This document shows positions 8,780-19,847 of a stretch of 64,000 nucleotides of DNA, piece by piece. This DNA is from Alphaproteobacteria bacterium (GTDB taxonomy: Bacteria; Pseudomonadota; Alphaproteobacteria; Reyranellales; Reyranellaceae), in assembly GCA_016870115.1 (NCBI GenBank), contig VGCH01000005.1, positions 62,001 through 126,000 on the forward strand, given 5' to 3'. The notes under the pieces are model-generated. The model searched no databases, had not been told where the DNA came from, and saw only the letters and a list, made by a program, of their open reading frames with translations. The number at the start of each line of letters is the position of its first letter. Position 1 is the first letter of the stretch. A program made the position numbers and the translations under genes.

Positions 8780-9610
8780 ATGGCGACGGCCTACACGACG
8801 ATCCGCCTCACGGTGGAAGCCGGTCTCGCGCGGCTGCGTCTCGCGCGGACGGAGCAACGCAACGCCATCACGCCGATCATGATGGCGGAGCTGGCGGACG
8901 CCTTCGAGCGGCTGGGCCGCGACAGCTCGGTGCGCGCCCTGGTTCTTCGCGGCTCCGGCGGCTGGTTTTCCGCCGGCGGGGATTTCGAGACCATGGCCGA
9001 CATGCCGCCGCCGCCGCCGGCCGGTCAAGCCGATCCGTTGGTCGCGGGCTATCGCCAATTCGGTGACGCGATGGAGCGGCTGGATTCTCTGCCGTTTGCT
9101 ACCATCGCCGTCGTCGAGGGGGCGGCGGTGGGGGGCGGCTTCGGCATGGCTTGCGCCTGCGATATCGTCATCCTGTCGGCGGCGGCGCGGTTTGGTATTC
9201 CGGAGCCGCGCGCGGGCTTCATTCCATCGCAGATCCTGCCCTATCTGGTGCGGCGGCTTGGCGAAGGCACGGTTCGGGATCTCGCGGTCACAGGACGTGT
9301 GATCGACGCTGGCGAAGCGTTCCGACGGGGTCTGGGCAGCTACCTCTGCGTCGACGCGGAATCGGTTGAGCGAACGCTCGCGGGCGTGCTGGCCGACATT
9401 GGCAAGCAGGAGCCCGACGCGCTTGCCGCAGTAAAGAGGCTGGTACTGGCGTGTCGGTCGGGTCACGATCGGCAGGTTATGGACGAGGCGGCGGCGACCT
9501 TGGCGGGACTGCTGCGCCGGCCGCAGGCGCGCGAGGGAATGGCAGCCTTCAAGGCGCGGCGCGCGCCGCCGTGGGTCGCGGGGTTGGGCGGGAGCGGAGA
9601 TGATGCGTAA
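8780..9610 (+). CDS. Enoyl-CoA hydratase/isomerase family protein
   Basis: This 276-residue crotonase-fold protein has both oxyanion-hole segments, GSGGWFSAGGDF and VGGGFGMACACD, then FGIPEPRAGFIPSQILPYLVRRLG, where Glu and surrounding residues form the active site. It would act on an acyl-CoA by hydration, isomerisation or hydrolysis; the specific reaction is not readable. Its stop lies 11 bases inside the following dioxygenase gene, so the two are coupled and may share a pathway. Confidence 0.87.
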   Translation: MATAYTTIRLTVEAGLARLRLARTEQRNAITPIMMAELADAFERLGRDSSVRALVLRGSGGWFSAGGDFETMADMPPPPPAGQADPLVAGYRQFGDAMERLDSLPFATIAVVEGAAVGGGFGMACACDIVILSAAARFGIPEPRAGFIPSQILPYLVRRLGEGTVRDLAVTGRVIDAGEAFRRGLGSYLCVDAESVERTLAGVLADIGKQEPDALAAVKRLVLACRSGHDRQVMDEAAATLAGLLRRPQAREGMAAFKARRAPPWVAGLGGSGDDA

Positions 9611-10439
9611 CTACCGACGGATCGCGGTGCGCCGGATCGCGGGCGCGCTGGGCGCGGAGATCGAGGGCGTGGATCTGGCGCGCGGGATCGACGCGGAAAC
9701 CGCCGGAGAGGTCCGACAGGCGTTGCTCGACCATCTGGTCATCTTTCTGCGCGAGCAGGAATGCACACCGGCGCAGCAGCTCGCGTTCGCGAAGCATTTC
9801 GGAGCGCCGATGGCCTACCCACAGCTCAAGGGCTTGCCCGAGATGCCGTTGATCACACCGGTCGTGAAGCTCGAGCACGAGCGGCACAATTTCGGCGGCG
9901 TCTGGCACTCCGACACGACCTACCTCGATGAACCGCCGATGGGCAGCATGCTCCTGGCGCGCGAGGTGCCGCCTTTCGGCGGCGATACGCTGTTTGCGAA
10001 CCAGTATCTCGCCTACGAGGCGCTGTCGGAGGGGCTGAAGCGCACACTGGACGGGTTGAAGGGCGTGTCGAGCTCAGCCAAAGCCGAGGTCTCGCGCACT
10101 CGAGAGGATCGCCTGAAGGAGGCGGGGCAAGAGCTGAAGGTGCTGACGGCCGAGCATCCGCTGGTGCGTACCCATCCCGAGACAGGTGCCAAGGCGCTCT
10201 ACACCAGTGACGCGCACACGGTGCGGATCGCAGGCTGGACCGACGTCGAGAGCGAGCCGCTGTTGCGCTACCTCTGGGCGCACCAGACGCGACCGGAATT
10301 CACCTGTCGGTTCGCCTGGCGCGTCGGGTCGCTTGCCTTCTGGGACAACCGCGCTGCCATGCACAATCCGGTGAACGACTATCACGGCCACCGTCGCGTC
10401 ATGCACCGGATCACACTGGCCGGGGACCGGCCTCGCTGA
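9600..10439 (+). CDS. TauD/TfdA family 2-oxoglutarate dioxygenase
   Basis: This 279-residue protein is an Fe(II)/2-oxoglutarate-dependent dioxygenase. The iron ligands are visible as His103-x-Asp105 in VWHSDTTYLDEPP and His269 in RRVMHRITLAG near the end; Arg residues after that histidine would hold 2-oxoglutarate. Such enzymes hydroxylate taurine, 2,4-D or other small substrates. Two consecutive ATG codons (9600 and 9603) are possible starts. It overlaps the enoyl-CoA hydratase gene, not a sulfonate transporter, so taurine is only one candidate substrate. Confidence 0.9.
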   Translation: MMRNYRRIAVRRIAGALGAEIEGVDLARGIDAETAGEVRQALLDHLVIFLREQECTPAQQLAFAKHFGAPMAYPQLKGLPEMPLITPVVKLEHERHNFGGVWHSDTTYLDEPPMGSMLLAREVPPFGGDTLFANQYLAYEALSEGLKRTLDGLKGVSSSAKAEVSRTREDRLKEAGQELKVLTAEHPLVRTHPETGAKALYTSDAHTVRIAGWTDVESEPLLRYLWAHQTRPEFTCRFAWRVGSLAFWDNRAAMHNPVNDYHGHRRVMHRITLAGDRPR

Positions 10440-10449
10440 GTCCGCGATC

Positions 10450-12882
10450 TCAGCGCGGCTGGAGCGAGAAGGTTCCGATGGCGGTGCGCTGGATCTCGGC
10501 GCGGGTGCCCGAGATCGCGATGTAGGAGAGCGTCCTCCATCCCGCCACGAAATGGCGCGCCCAGGGCGAGGCGAGGTTGCCGGACTGGCCGAGCGGGATT
10601 CCGAAGCGGCTGCCGTCGGGGTTGTCGAGATCGTAGACCGCGCGATAGCCCGCACCATGCGTGGCCTCGAACGGCCCGCGCTCGCCGCGAAGCGAATAGC
10701 TCGCGCGATTGAGGGTGTGGGCGCCGCCGTCGGACGGGAAGCGAACCGAGGCAAGCTCGCGCAAGAGCGGAATGGCATCGAACAGGGGATGGCGATGGGC
10801 GGCGCGGTGCTCGTCGCCCCACTGCCACCGGTCCATGTCCGGCCCGTGTCGCCGCGTGATCCAGTCGAGCGCACGGTCGAGCGAGCGGGCGATGATGTCG
10901 TCGCAGGTTTCCTGCTCGCGCGTCGTGCCGTCGTCGCACCACCCGCGCTGCTCGCGCAGAATGCGCAGAATTGACCCGACATTGGGGCCGGCGACGTCGA
11001 GGAACAGGTCCTCACCCAGCTCATCGGCGATCAGGCCGCGTTGCAGCTCGCGCAGCCAGACGGCGTAGATCATGGGCTCGGGCCGGCCGGCCAACATGAA
11101 GCCGTTCCAGTTGCCGAGCAGGGTGAGAGCGCGGGCGGCCCGAACCGATCGGGCGGCCGGTGCGAGCAGGAGCGGCAGGAGCTCGGCGGCGTCGGTCGAA
11201 AGATTGTCGGCCTGTGCGGCGATCATGCCGTAGACAGGGTGGCGCTGGACTTCGCGCAGCAAGCGGTCAGCACGCCGCTGCCGCCACGGCTCCGCCCAGT
11301 CGCTGGCGATCAGGTGGCGGTAGCCGTCGGGCACCAGCCGGGCGTTGGCGTTGACGATAAGGCCGCCCGGCGGATTGTAGAGCCGCGGCAGCTCCTCGAA
11401 AGGCACAAAGCCCGCCCAGTCGTGATCGCCTGTCCAGCCGGGCACCGGCACGCTGCCATCGCCCTGGCGGCGGATCGGCACCCGCGCCGGCGATACCAGA
11501 CCGATATTCCCGCCGGTGTCCGCGTAAACGATGTTCTGCATCGGCGAGACGATGCGACGGGCAGCCGCCTGGAAGTCCTCCCAATTGCGCGCGAGCCCCA
11601 GGCGCAGGAATCCCTCAAGTGAGGTGTCGGCGCCATCGAGCGCGGTCGCCTGCAGGGCAAGCACATGCTGCGCCGGGGCGAGTCCGTCTGCGCGCCGGAT
11701 GAAGTCGTCGATCACCGGCCCGTGCCGCGTTTCACGAACCTTGAGCGTCACGGGCTCGCCCCAACGCACGCGGATCGTCTCGTCACGCACCGCAAAGGGC
11801 CGCGCGCCCTCCGGTGCGATGTAGCGCGCGGGGTTTGTGGGATCGACGCGCTCGATGAATAGGTCCTGGCTATCGAGGCCGGTCGTGGTGAATCCCCACG
11901 CGATCGTGCCGTTGTGGCCCAGCACTACCCCCGGTGACCCAGGCGAGGTGGCACCCCGAATATCGAAGCCTGGCCCCACCAGTCGCGCGAGGTACCAGGT
12001 GCCGGGGAACGAGAGACCGAGATGCGGGTCGTTCGCGAGCAGCGGTTTACCCGAGAGGGTGCGCGCGCCGGACAGCACCCACTCATTCGATGCCTCGCGG
12101 CGCGTGGTCGCGTGATTGCCGGTCTCGCGCCAGAGTCGGTCGAGCGGCGCGTCGCGCATCGCCTGCAGCGCGAGCTGAAGCGTCGCGTCGGCGCTTTCGC
12201 CGCGGCTGTTGAGCAGCGACTGCGTGGCATCGACACCGATCTTGGCGGCTAGCCGCAAGCGCAGGAGTTCACCCCGCCAGTTGCCGTCCAGCCCAAGCGC
12301 CATGATCTTCGCCCAGACCAGCGAGTCGGCCGGCTGCCAAGGCTCGGGTCGGTAGTCGCCACCGGCGAGGAGCTTCACGAGGGTGAGTTCCAGGCCGAAT
12401 TGCTGGTCCTCATCGGCGAGCCAGGCGTTCACGCCCGCCGCATAGGCTTCGACGGTGGCGCGGGTGGCCGGCGAAAGAGCGGCAACGCTCTCGGCCGCGC
12501 GGCGATAGACTCCGAGCCCGCGCATCGTGCGGTCGCTTTCGATGAGGCCCTGTCCAACCAGCCGCGGCGGCACCAGCTCAGCTAGTCGTCCCTGGCCGAG
12601 GCGGCGCATCAGCTCCATCTGCCAGAAACGATCCTGTGCGTGCACGAACCCGAGGCCGAAGGCAGCGTCCTCCAGTGAGCCGGCGATGATGTGCGGCACC
12701 GCATTGGCGTCACGCACGATCTCGACCGGCGCCTTCAGTCCCTTGGCTTCGAGGCGACCGGAGTAGGCGGGCAGACTGCCCTGGACGTGCAGCCAGGTCC
12801 CGACCAGCAACATCGCGATGCCGATCGCGATCCCGCCCGTGACCTTCAGCAGGCCCAGCCCGATCGCGATCGCCAGACGCAT
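10450..12882 (-). CDS. Penicillin acylase family protein (Ntn hydrolase, S45)
   Basis: This 810-residue protein has the S45 layout: an N-terminal membrane anchor or signal (about residues 8-30), an alpha region with FGLGFVHAQDRFWQMELMRR, a linker, then the new N-terminus at Ser265 in RREASNEWVL. Autoproteolysis before this serine would give alpha and beta chains. Beta-chain segments SGKPLLANDPHLGL, FPGTWYLARLVGP and GHNGTIAWGFT are characteristic. The family deacylates beta-lactams, acyl-homoserine lactones or other amides in the periplasm. The ATG at 12882 lies 2 bases after the CoA-transferase stop, so the two are co-transcribed. Confidence 0.92.
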   Translation of the reverse strand: MRLAIAIGLGLLKVTGGIAIGIAMLLVGTWLHVQGSLPAYSGRLEAKGLKAPVEIVRDANAVPHIIAGSLEDAAFGLGFVHAQDRFWQMELMRRLGQGRLAELVPPRLVGQGLIESDRTMRGLGVYRRAAESVAALSPATRATVEAYAAGVNAWLADEDQQFGLELTLVKLLAGGDYRPEPWQPADSLVWAKIMALGLDGNWRGELLRLRLAAKIGVDATQSLLNSRGESADATLQLALQAMRDAPLDRLWRETGNHATTRREASNEWVLSGARTLSGKPLLANDPHLGLSFPGTWYLARLVGPGFDIRGATSPGSPGVVLGHNGTIAWGFTTTGLDSQDLFIERVDPTNPARYIAPEGARPFAVRDETIRVRWGEPVTLKVRETRHGPVIDDFIRRADGLAPAQHVLALQATALDGADTSLEGFLRLGLARNWEDFQAAARRIVSPMQNIVYADTGGNIGLVSPARVPIRRQGDGSVPVPGWTGDHDWAGFVPFEELPRLYNPPGGLIVNANARLVPDGYRHLIASDWAEPWRQRRADRLLREVQRHPVYGMIAAQADNLSTDAAELLPLLLAPAARSVRAARALTLLGNWNGFMLAGRPEPMIYAVWLRELQRGLIADELGEDLFLDVAGPNVGSILRILREQRGWCDDGTTREQETCDDIIARSLDRALDWITRRHGPDMDRWQWGDEHRAAHRHPLFDAIPLLRELASVRFPSDGGAHTLNRASYSLRGERGPFEATHGAGYRAVYDLDNPDGSRFGIPLGQSGNLASPWARHFVAGWRTLSYIAISGTRAEIQRTAIGTFSLQPR

Positions 12883-12884
12883 GC

Positions 12885-14045
12885 TCAGCCGCCGATCCAG
12901 GCGAGAATGGCGGCGCGATCCGCGTCGAGATCGGGAGCACGGGGCCGCGTCGGCGGATCGGCGAAGGCCGAGAGCTTCAGCGGATTGCCCGCGAGCTTCA
13001 GCGTGCCGCCCGCGCCATCGGGCGCCTCGACCAGCATGTTGCGCGCGGCGACCTGCGGATGAGCGAGCGCCTGCTCGACATTGTTGATCGGCCCGCAGGG
13101 CACGCCGGCCTTGCCGATGATGGCGATCCACTCGGCCGTGCCGCGCGCGGCCAGCACCGCCTCGATCTCGCCCTGCAGCCGGACATGATGCTTGAGGCGC
13201 AACGCATTGGTCTTGTAGTCGGGGTTCGCCGCCCACTCGGAATGGCCGAGCGACTCGCACATCTTTACGAACAGCCCGTCATTGCCGGCGGCGATGATGA
13301 TGAACCCGTCAGCCGTGCGAAACGCCTGGAAGGGTGTGATCGTGGGGTGGCGGGCGCCGAGCGGCCCGGGGATCTCGCCCTCCACCGTGTAGCGCATGAT
13401 CGCGTTCTCCAGCAGCGCGAGCTGGCAGTCGAACATGGCGACATCGACCTTGGTCGCCTCGCCGGTCGTCAGGCGATGCACCAGCGCCGCGTTCACCGCG
13501 ATGCAGGTGTAGAGCCCCGCGCCAAGATCGCCGACCGAGACGCCCACGCGCGCGGGCGGCACCTCGGGATAGCCGGTCACGCTCATGATGCCGCCCATGC
13601 CTTGGACCACCATGTCGTAGGCCGGGTCCTTCGAGTTGGGGCCTGTGTGGCCGAACCCCGAGGCGGCGGCATAGATCAGTCTTGGGTACTTGGGGTGAAG
13701 CTGCTCCCAGCCATAGCCAAGCTTCTCCATCGTGCCCGGCCGGAAGTTCTCCACGATGACGTCGGCGCGGGCCAAGAGCTTCTCGAACACGGCACGATCG
13801 GCCGGCGCCTTGAGATCGAGCGCGATCGACTCCTTGCCGCGATTGACCGACGCGAAATAGGTCGAGCGGCCCTGCACGAACGGGCCGTAGGCGCGCGCGT
13901 CGTCGCCGCCCTTGGGCGGTTCGACCTTGATCACTCTGGCGCCGAGCTCGGCCATCATCAGGGTGCAGTAGGGGCCCGCGAGAATGCGGGAGAGATCGAC
14001 GACAGTAATGCCCTCGAGGGGGCCGCGGCGGGCGGGAATGCTCAT
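12885..14045 (-). CDS. CoA-transferase family III (CaiB/BaiF type)
   Basis: This 386-residue class III CoA-transferase begins LEGITVVDLSRILAGPYCTL and has the FRPGTMEKLGYGW and ASGFGHTGPNSKDPAYD blocks. Asp144 in DPAYDMVVQGMGG is the expected covalent-intermediate aspartate. It is a distinct paralog of the gene at 3688-4887; this copy is closer to formyl-CoA-transferase and succinyl-CoA:acid transferase relatives. It is followed after 2 bases by a penicillin-acylase family gene and preceded, 9 bases away, by an EamA transporter gene on the same strand. Confidence 0.9.
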   Translation of the reverse strand: MSIPARRGPLEGITVVDLSRILAGPYCTLMMAELGARVIKVEPPKGGDDARAYGPFVQGRSTYFASVNRGKESIALDLKAPADRAVFEKLLARADVIVENFRPGTMEKLGYGWEQLHPKYPRLIYAAASGFGHTGPNSKDPAYDMVVQGMGGIMSVTGYPEVPPARVGVSVGDLGAGLYTCIAVNAALVHRLTTGEATKVDVAMFDCQLALLENAIMRYTVEGEIPGPLGARHPTITPFQAFRTADGFIIIAAGNDGLFVKMCESLGHSEWAANPDYKTNALRLKHHVRLQGEIEAVLAARGTAEWIAIIGKAGVPCGPINNVEQALAHPQVAARNMLVEAPDGAGGTLKLAGNPLKLSAFADPPTRPRAPDLDADRAAILAWIGG

Positions 14046-14054
14046 GGCCGTTTC

Positions 14055-14930
14055 CTAACCGGGCGCATCCCGCGAATCCAGCCACACATTGAGCGCGGCC
14101 GCAGTGATGACCAGTCCGCCACCGGCCAGGGTGAGAGGGCCTGGCGTCTCGCCGTCGAGCAGCCAGACCCAGATCGGGCCCAGCACCAGCTCGAGCAGGC
14201 CGAGCAGCGCCGCCCGACCGGCGGGAATGTGCTTCAGCGCCGCGACATAGAGCAACAGCCCGATGCCGAGCTGGCCCGGGCTGAGTGCCAACAGCCAAGG
14301 AATCTCTTCCCAGCGGGGCGTCTGGAAGCTGGCGAAGGGAAGCGCGACCAGGCCGGAAAACAGGCACGCGAGCGCGATGCCGGGCACCATGCCGACATCG
14401 CGGCGGGCGCGCACGACAACGTAGTTGGCGCCCATGCAGAGCGAGACCACGAAGGCGAGGGCCATGCCGGCCAGCGCGCCGGCTTGCAGCGATCCACCGA
14501 CGCTGAGCGCCAAACCCGCACAGGCCAAGGCCATGCAGGCGAGCGTATGGCGATGAAGCGGCTCGCCGAGAAACAGCCGCGCGCCCAACGCAGTGATGAA
14601 AGGGATGGCACCGAACACGATCAGCACGTTGGCGACCGGCGCGAGCCCTAGCGCCAGAATGAAGGCCACGAAAGAGCCGGCGAGCAGGGCACCACTCAGC
14701 ACCAGAGCAAACCCGGCATGGCGCGCGTCGGCGATCACCTGATGGCGAGTCCACCATAGCAGCGGGAGCAGCGTCACCCCGAGAAACACCGATCGGGCGA
14801 GCGAGACGTCCCATGCCGGCAGATCGAGGCGGCGGACGATGAAACCGGCGGTGCTGAAGAACACCGCGGCCGTGACCGCGTACAGGACGCCGAGAGCCGG
14901 CGATCCCGGCGCGGGAGAGGACGTTGCCAT
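14055..14930 (-). CDS. EamA/DMT-superfamily transporter
   Basis: This 291-residue inner-membrane protein shows about ten hydrophobic segments in two EamA repeats, for example LYAVTAAVFFSTAGFIVRR at the start, VLSGALLAGSFVAFILALGLAPV, and in the second half PWLLALSPGQLGIGLLLYV and ALLGLLELVLGPIWVWLL. Members export amino acids or metabolites. The ATG at 14930 begins directly before the first repeat. It is the first gene of a minus-strand run with the CoA-transferase and penicillin-acylase genes, 30 bases from the divergent YheT-like gene. Substrate unknown. Confidence 0.88.
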   Translation of the reverse strand: MATSSPAPGSPALGVLYAVTAAVFFSTAGFIVRRLDLPAWDVSLARSVFLGVTLLPLLWWTRHQVIADARHAGFALVLSGALLAGSFVAFILALGLAPVANVLIVFGAIPFITALGARLFLGEPLHRHTLACMALACAGLALSVGGSLQAGALAGMALAFVVSLCMGANYVVVRARRDVGMVPGIALACLFSGLVALPFASFQTPRWEEIPWLLALSPGQLGIGLLLYVAALKHIPAGRAALLGLLELVLGPIWVWLLDGETPGPLTLAGGGLVITAAALNVWLDSRDAPG

Positions 14931-14960
14931 CTGACTGCGTCCCGTGAATAAGGAATCGCC

Positions 14961-15950
14961 GTGTCGCCGTCCATCGCCTTGCCCGAGCCGCCACCGTTTC
15001 GCGCCCGCTTCCCCTGGTGGGGCGGCGACCTGCAGACGCTCGCCACCAGACTGGGCGGGGCGCCACCACCGGTGCTGCCCACCGCCGCGCGACTGGAGTT
15101 CGCGATGCCCGACGGGACGGGCGATCGCTTGCTTGCGCGCCTCGACCGACCGGAGACGCCGCGCCCGGGCGCGCCGCTGGTGATCCTGATTCATGGGCTC
15201 ACCGGCTGCGAGACGAGCGCCTACCTGCTGAGCGCGGCGCGGTCGTTCCGCGATGCGGGCTACCGAGTGCTGCGTCTCAATCTGCGCGGCGCCGGGCCGT
15301 CACGCCCGACCTGCGGCGGCCAGTACTATGTGGGGCGCAGCCAGGACTTCCGCGCGGTGATGTCGCTCCTGGACCCGTCCCTCACGGCTGATGGCGTCGT
15401 GGCGATCGGCTACTCCCTGGGTGGCGCGATGCTGCTGAAGTATCTGGGCGAGGAGGGCGCCGCCGCCCCGCTGGTGGCGGCTGCGAGCGTCTGCGCGCCG
15501 ATCGATCTATCGCTCACGTGCCAACACATGCTGCGCGGTCGCAACCGGCTCTACCACGCCTGGCTCCTGCGCCAGATGAAGCGCGATGCCACCGCGGAGG
15601 GCGCGCGTCTTGAGGTGGCGGAACGGGCCGCGATCCTGGGCTCGCAGACCATCTGGGACTACGACGAAGTTTTCATCGCGCCACGCCACGGATTCGCAGG
15701 CGCCGAGGACTACTACGAGCGCTGCAAGCCGCTCCGCTTCCTGGGCGGAATTCGCGTACCGACGCTGGTTCTCGCCGCGGGCGACGATCCCTGGATTCCC
15801 GCATCGATCTATCGCGGCGTCGATTGGGCCGGCCTGCCGGCGTTGTGTCCGATGCTGCCTGATGGTGGCGGCCATGTCGGATTCCACGCCGCCGACGATC
15901 TCCGGCCGTGGAGCGACCGGGTGCTGGTGCATTTCGTCGACAGTCTCTGA
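14961..15950 (+). CDS. YheT-family alpha/beta hydrolase
   Basis: This 329-residue protein fits the YheT/ABHD (UPF0017) alpha/beta hydrolases. FPWWGGDLQTL near the N-terminus and VILIHGLTGCETSAYLL with the oxyanion turn are family features. The nucleophile elbow is AIGYSLGGAMLLKYLGE (Gly-Tyr-Ser-Leu-Gly), the acid is probably in LAAGDDPWIP and the histidine in DGGGHVGFH. It starts with GTG. Esterase or lipase-like activity is inferred. It diverges from the EamA gene across 30 bases. Confidence 0.88.
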   Translation: MSPSIALPEPPPFRARFPWWGGDLQTLATRLGGAPPPVLPTAARLEFAMPDGTGDRLLARLDRPETPRPGAPLVILIHGLTGCETSAYLLSAARSFRDAGYRVLRLNLRGAGPSRPTCGGQYYVGRSQDFRAVMSLLDPSLTADGVVAIGYSLGGAMLLKYLGEEGAAAPLVAAASVCAPIDLSLTCQHMLRGRNRLYHAWLLRQMKRDATAEGARLEVAERAAILGSQTIWDYDEVFIAPRHGFAGAEDYYERCKPLRFLGGIRVPTLVLAAGDDPWIPASIYRGVDWAGLPALCPMLPDGGGHVGFHAADDLRPWSDRVLVHFVDSL

Positions 15951-15974
15951 CAAGCGTGCCGGTACTGCGACGCT

Positions 15975-17494
<1,520 letters not shown>

Positions 17495-17569
17495 TTATCG
17501 CGCGCCAACCGCCGACAGGCAATGCGGCGCGTTTGACAGGGGGGGACCCCCCGATATGATCCGCGCCCC

Positions 17570-18709
17570 ATGGATTTTCGCCTGTCCGAGGATCAGGTCG
17601 CTTTTCGCGATACCGCACGGCAATTCGCGACTGCAGAGATGCTGCCGCATGCCGCACGATGGGACGCCGAAAAGCTGTTCCCGGTCGAGGCCCTGCGTGC
17701 CGCTGCCGCTCTGGGATTCGGTGGCATCTATGTGAAGGACGATGTGGGCGGCAGCGCGCTCTCTCGCCTCGATGCGGCGCTGATCATCGAGGAACTGGCA
17801 GCGGCCTGCCCCAGCACGGCGGCCTATCTCTCGATCCACAACATGGCCGCCTGGATGATCGACGGGTTCGGGGACGGCGAACAGCGTCGCCGCTTCTTGC
17901 CTGCGCTTTGCTCGATGCAGCACTTCGCGAGTTACTGTCTCACCGAACCGGGCGCGGGATCGGATGCGGCCGCGCTCGCCACCCGCGCCGAGTTGCACGG
18001 CGACCACTATGTGCTGAACGGCACCAAGGCGTTCATCTCCGGCGGCGGGCGCAGCGACATCTATGTGGTGATGGTGCGGACGGGAGGGCCGGGAGCGGGG
18101 GGCGTCTCGACGTTGGTGGTCGAGAACGGCACACCGGGACTCTCGTTCGGCAAGCAGGAGAACAAGCTTGGCTGGAACAGCCAGCCGACCGCCTCTGTGA
18201 TCTTCGAGAATTGCCGCGTGCCCGTCGCCAATCGGCTGGGGCCCGAGGGGCATGGCTTCAAGATCGCGATGATGGGGCTCGACGGCGGGCGCATCAACAT
18301 CGCCGCCTGCTCGCTGGGGGGTGCGCGGGCCTGTCTCGAAACCGCCTCGCGCTATGCGGTCGAGCGGAAGCAATTCGGCAAGCCGCTGGCAGACTTCCAG
18401 GCGACGCAGTTCAAGCTCGCGGACATGGCGACCGAATTGGACGCCGCGCGGCTGCTGGTGTGGCGGGCCGCTTGCCTGCTTGATGAGAAGTCGCCGGAGG
18501 CGACCCAGGCGGCCGCGATGGCCAAGCGCTTCGCGACCGACGCCGGCTTCGCGATCGTGAACGAGGCGCTGCAGCTCCACGGTGGCTACGGCTATCTGAA
18601 GGACTTCCCGATCGAGCGCTATCTGCGCGATCTGCGGGTACACCAGATCCTTGAGGGCACCAACGAGATCATGCGGGTCATCATTTCGCGCAGACTGCTG
18701 GTCGGGTGA
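17570..18709 (+). CDS. Acyl-CoA dehydrogenase, isobutyryl-CoA dehydrogenase-like
   Basis: This 379-residue flavoprotein has the acyl-CoA dehydrogenase signature [15 protein letters not shown], the FAD-contact segment [22 protein letters not shown] and the catalytic glutamate in [12 protein letters not shown] near the C-terminus. It is the first of three genes for valine breakdown: the next two encode a 3-hydroxyisobutyryl-CoA hydrolase and a 3-hydroxyisobutyrate dehydrogenase. That context favours isobutyryl-CoA (ACAD8-type) over short-chain substrates. It would oxidise isobutyryl-CoA to methacrylyl-CoA and pass electrons to ETF. Confidence 0.88.
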   Translation: MDFRLSEDQVAFRDTARQFATAEMLPHAARWDAEKLFPVEALRAAAALGFGGIYVKDDVGGSALSRLDAALIIEELAAACPSTAAYLSIHNMAAWMIDGFGDGEQRRRFLPALCSMQHFASYCLTEPGAGSDAAALATRAELHGDHYVLNGTKAFISGGGRSDIYVVMVRTGGPGAGGVSTLVVENGTPGLSFGKQENKLGWNSQPTASVIFENCRVPVANRLGPEGHGFKIAMMGLDGGRINIAACSLGGARACLETASRYAVERKQFGKPLADFQATQFKLADMATELDAARLLVWRAACLLDEKSPEATQAAAMAKRFATDAGFAIVNEALQLHGGYGYLKDFPIERYLRDLRVHQILEGTNEIMRVIISRRLLVG

Positions 18710-18752
18710 GGGCGTGCGCCGAAGCGAGACGATTTGAAGGAAGCGAGGCACG

Positions 18753-19820
18753 ATGTCGGAGGCTGAAATCCTGTTCGAAGTGAAGGACGGGCTTGGGTTG
18801 ATTACGCTCAATCGGCCCAAGGTCCTGAACTCGATCTCGCACGGCATGATCCTCGAGATGGAGCGCATGATCCCGGGATGGGAGCGCGACCCGGCGGTCA
18901 AGGCGGTGGTGGTGCGCGGCGCGGGCGATCGGGCGTTCTGCGCCGGCGGCGACGTGGCGGGGCTCTACCGCGAGATGCGCGACAATCCGGCGGGCACGCT
19001 GCGGCGCGACTTCTTTCGCGACGAGTACATCATCAACCGCCGCATCTACCGCTACGCCAAGCCGTGGATCTCGCTGATCGACGGCATCGACATGGGCGGC
19101 GGCGTCGGCCTGTCCGTCCACGGGTCACACTCCGTGGCGACGGAGAAGTTCCTGTTCGCCATGCCTGAGACCACGATCGGACTGTTCCCCGATGTCGGCG
19201 GTGGTTACTTTCTCACGCGCCTGCCCGGTGCGCTGGGGACGTTTCTGGCGCTTACCAGCCATCGCCTGAAGGCCGCGGACGCGCTGTGGGCCGGGATCGT
19301 GCAAGCCTACGTGCCGAGCGCGCGCCTCGACGAACTGCAGGAGGCGCTGGCCGCCAGCGACCTCGGCGGCGCCGACGCCAATCGCACGGTTGACGCCGTG
19401 ATCGCGCGCTTCGCCGAAGACGCGGGTGCCCCCGGACTTCCCGCCCAGATGGCGACGATCGATCGCTGCTTCTCGGCCGGCGGCCTGCCGGAGATCGTGG
19501 CCAATCTGGAAAGCGATGGCGGCGAATGGGCAGGCAAGCAGCTCGCCGCGCTGCGCAAACTCTCGCCGCTGTCGATGGCGATCACCCTGGAACAGCTCAA
19601 GCGCTGCGCCAATCGGTCGTTCGAAGACACGATGACCATCGAGTACCGCATGTCCCAGGCCTGCATGAAGGCGGGGCACGACTTCTTCGAGGGCGTGCGG
19701 GCCGTCTTGATCGACAAGGACCAGAAGCCGCGCTTCAATCCGCCCACCGTCGCGGGCGTGACCGATGCCATGGTGGCGGCACATTTCGAACCGGTGGCGA
19801 ACGACCTCACGTTCGACTGA
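18753..19820 (+). CDS. 3-hydroxyisobutyryl-CoA hydrolase (enoyl-CoA hydratase/isomerase fold)
   Basis: This 355-residue crotonase-fold protein has the longer length and motifs of HIBCH enzymes: RGAGDRAFCAGGDVAGLYRE, then MGGGVGLSVHGSHSVATE, then AMPETTIGLFPDVGGGYFL, where the glutamate and aspartate are catalytic in the family. It would hydrolyse 3-hydroxyisobutyryl-CoA to free 3-hydroxyisobutyrate and CoA, removing the toxic methacrylyl-CoA branch of valine degradation. It lies between the isobutyryl-CoA dehydrogenase-like and hydroxyisobutyrate dehydrogenase genes, with 43- and 27-base gaps, which supports the assignment. Confidence 0.9.
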   Translation: MSEAEILFEVKDGLGLITLNRPKVLNSISHGMILEMERMIPGWERDPAVKAVVVRGAGDRAFCAGGDVAGLYREMRDNPAGTLRRDFFRDEYIINRRIYRYAKPWISLIDGIDMGGGVGLSVHGSHSVATEKFLFAMPETTIGLFPDVGGGYFLTRLPGALGTFLALTSHRLKAADALWAGIVQAYVPSARLDELQEALAASDLGGADANRTVDAVIARFAEDAGAPGLPAQMATIDRCFSAGGLPEIVANLESDGGEWAGKQLAALRKLSPLSMAITLEQLKRCANRSFEDTMTIEYRMSQACMKAGHDFFEGVRAVLIDKDQKPRFNPPTVAGVTDAMVAAHFEPVANDLTFD

Positions 19821-19847
19821 CCGGGGTACTTCAGGGAGGCAAGGAAC

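Noticed and set aside
13059-14651. A 530-codon plus-strand frame opposite the CoA-transferase and EamA genes
   Set aside because: Antisense shadow in GC-rich DNA; the minus-strand genes have full family motifs.
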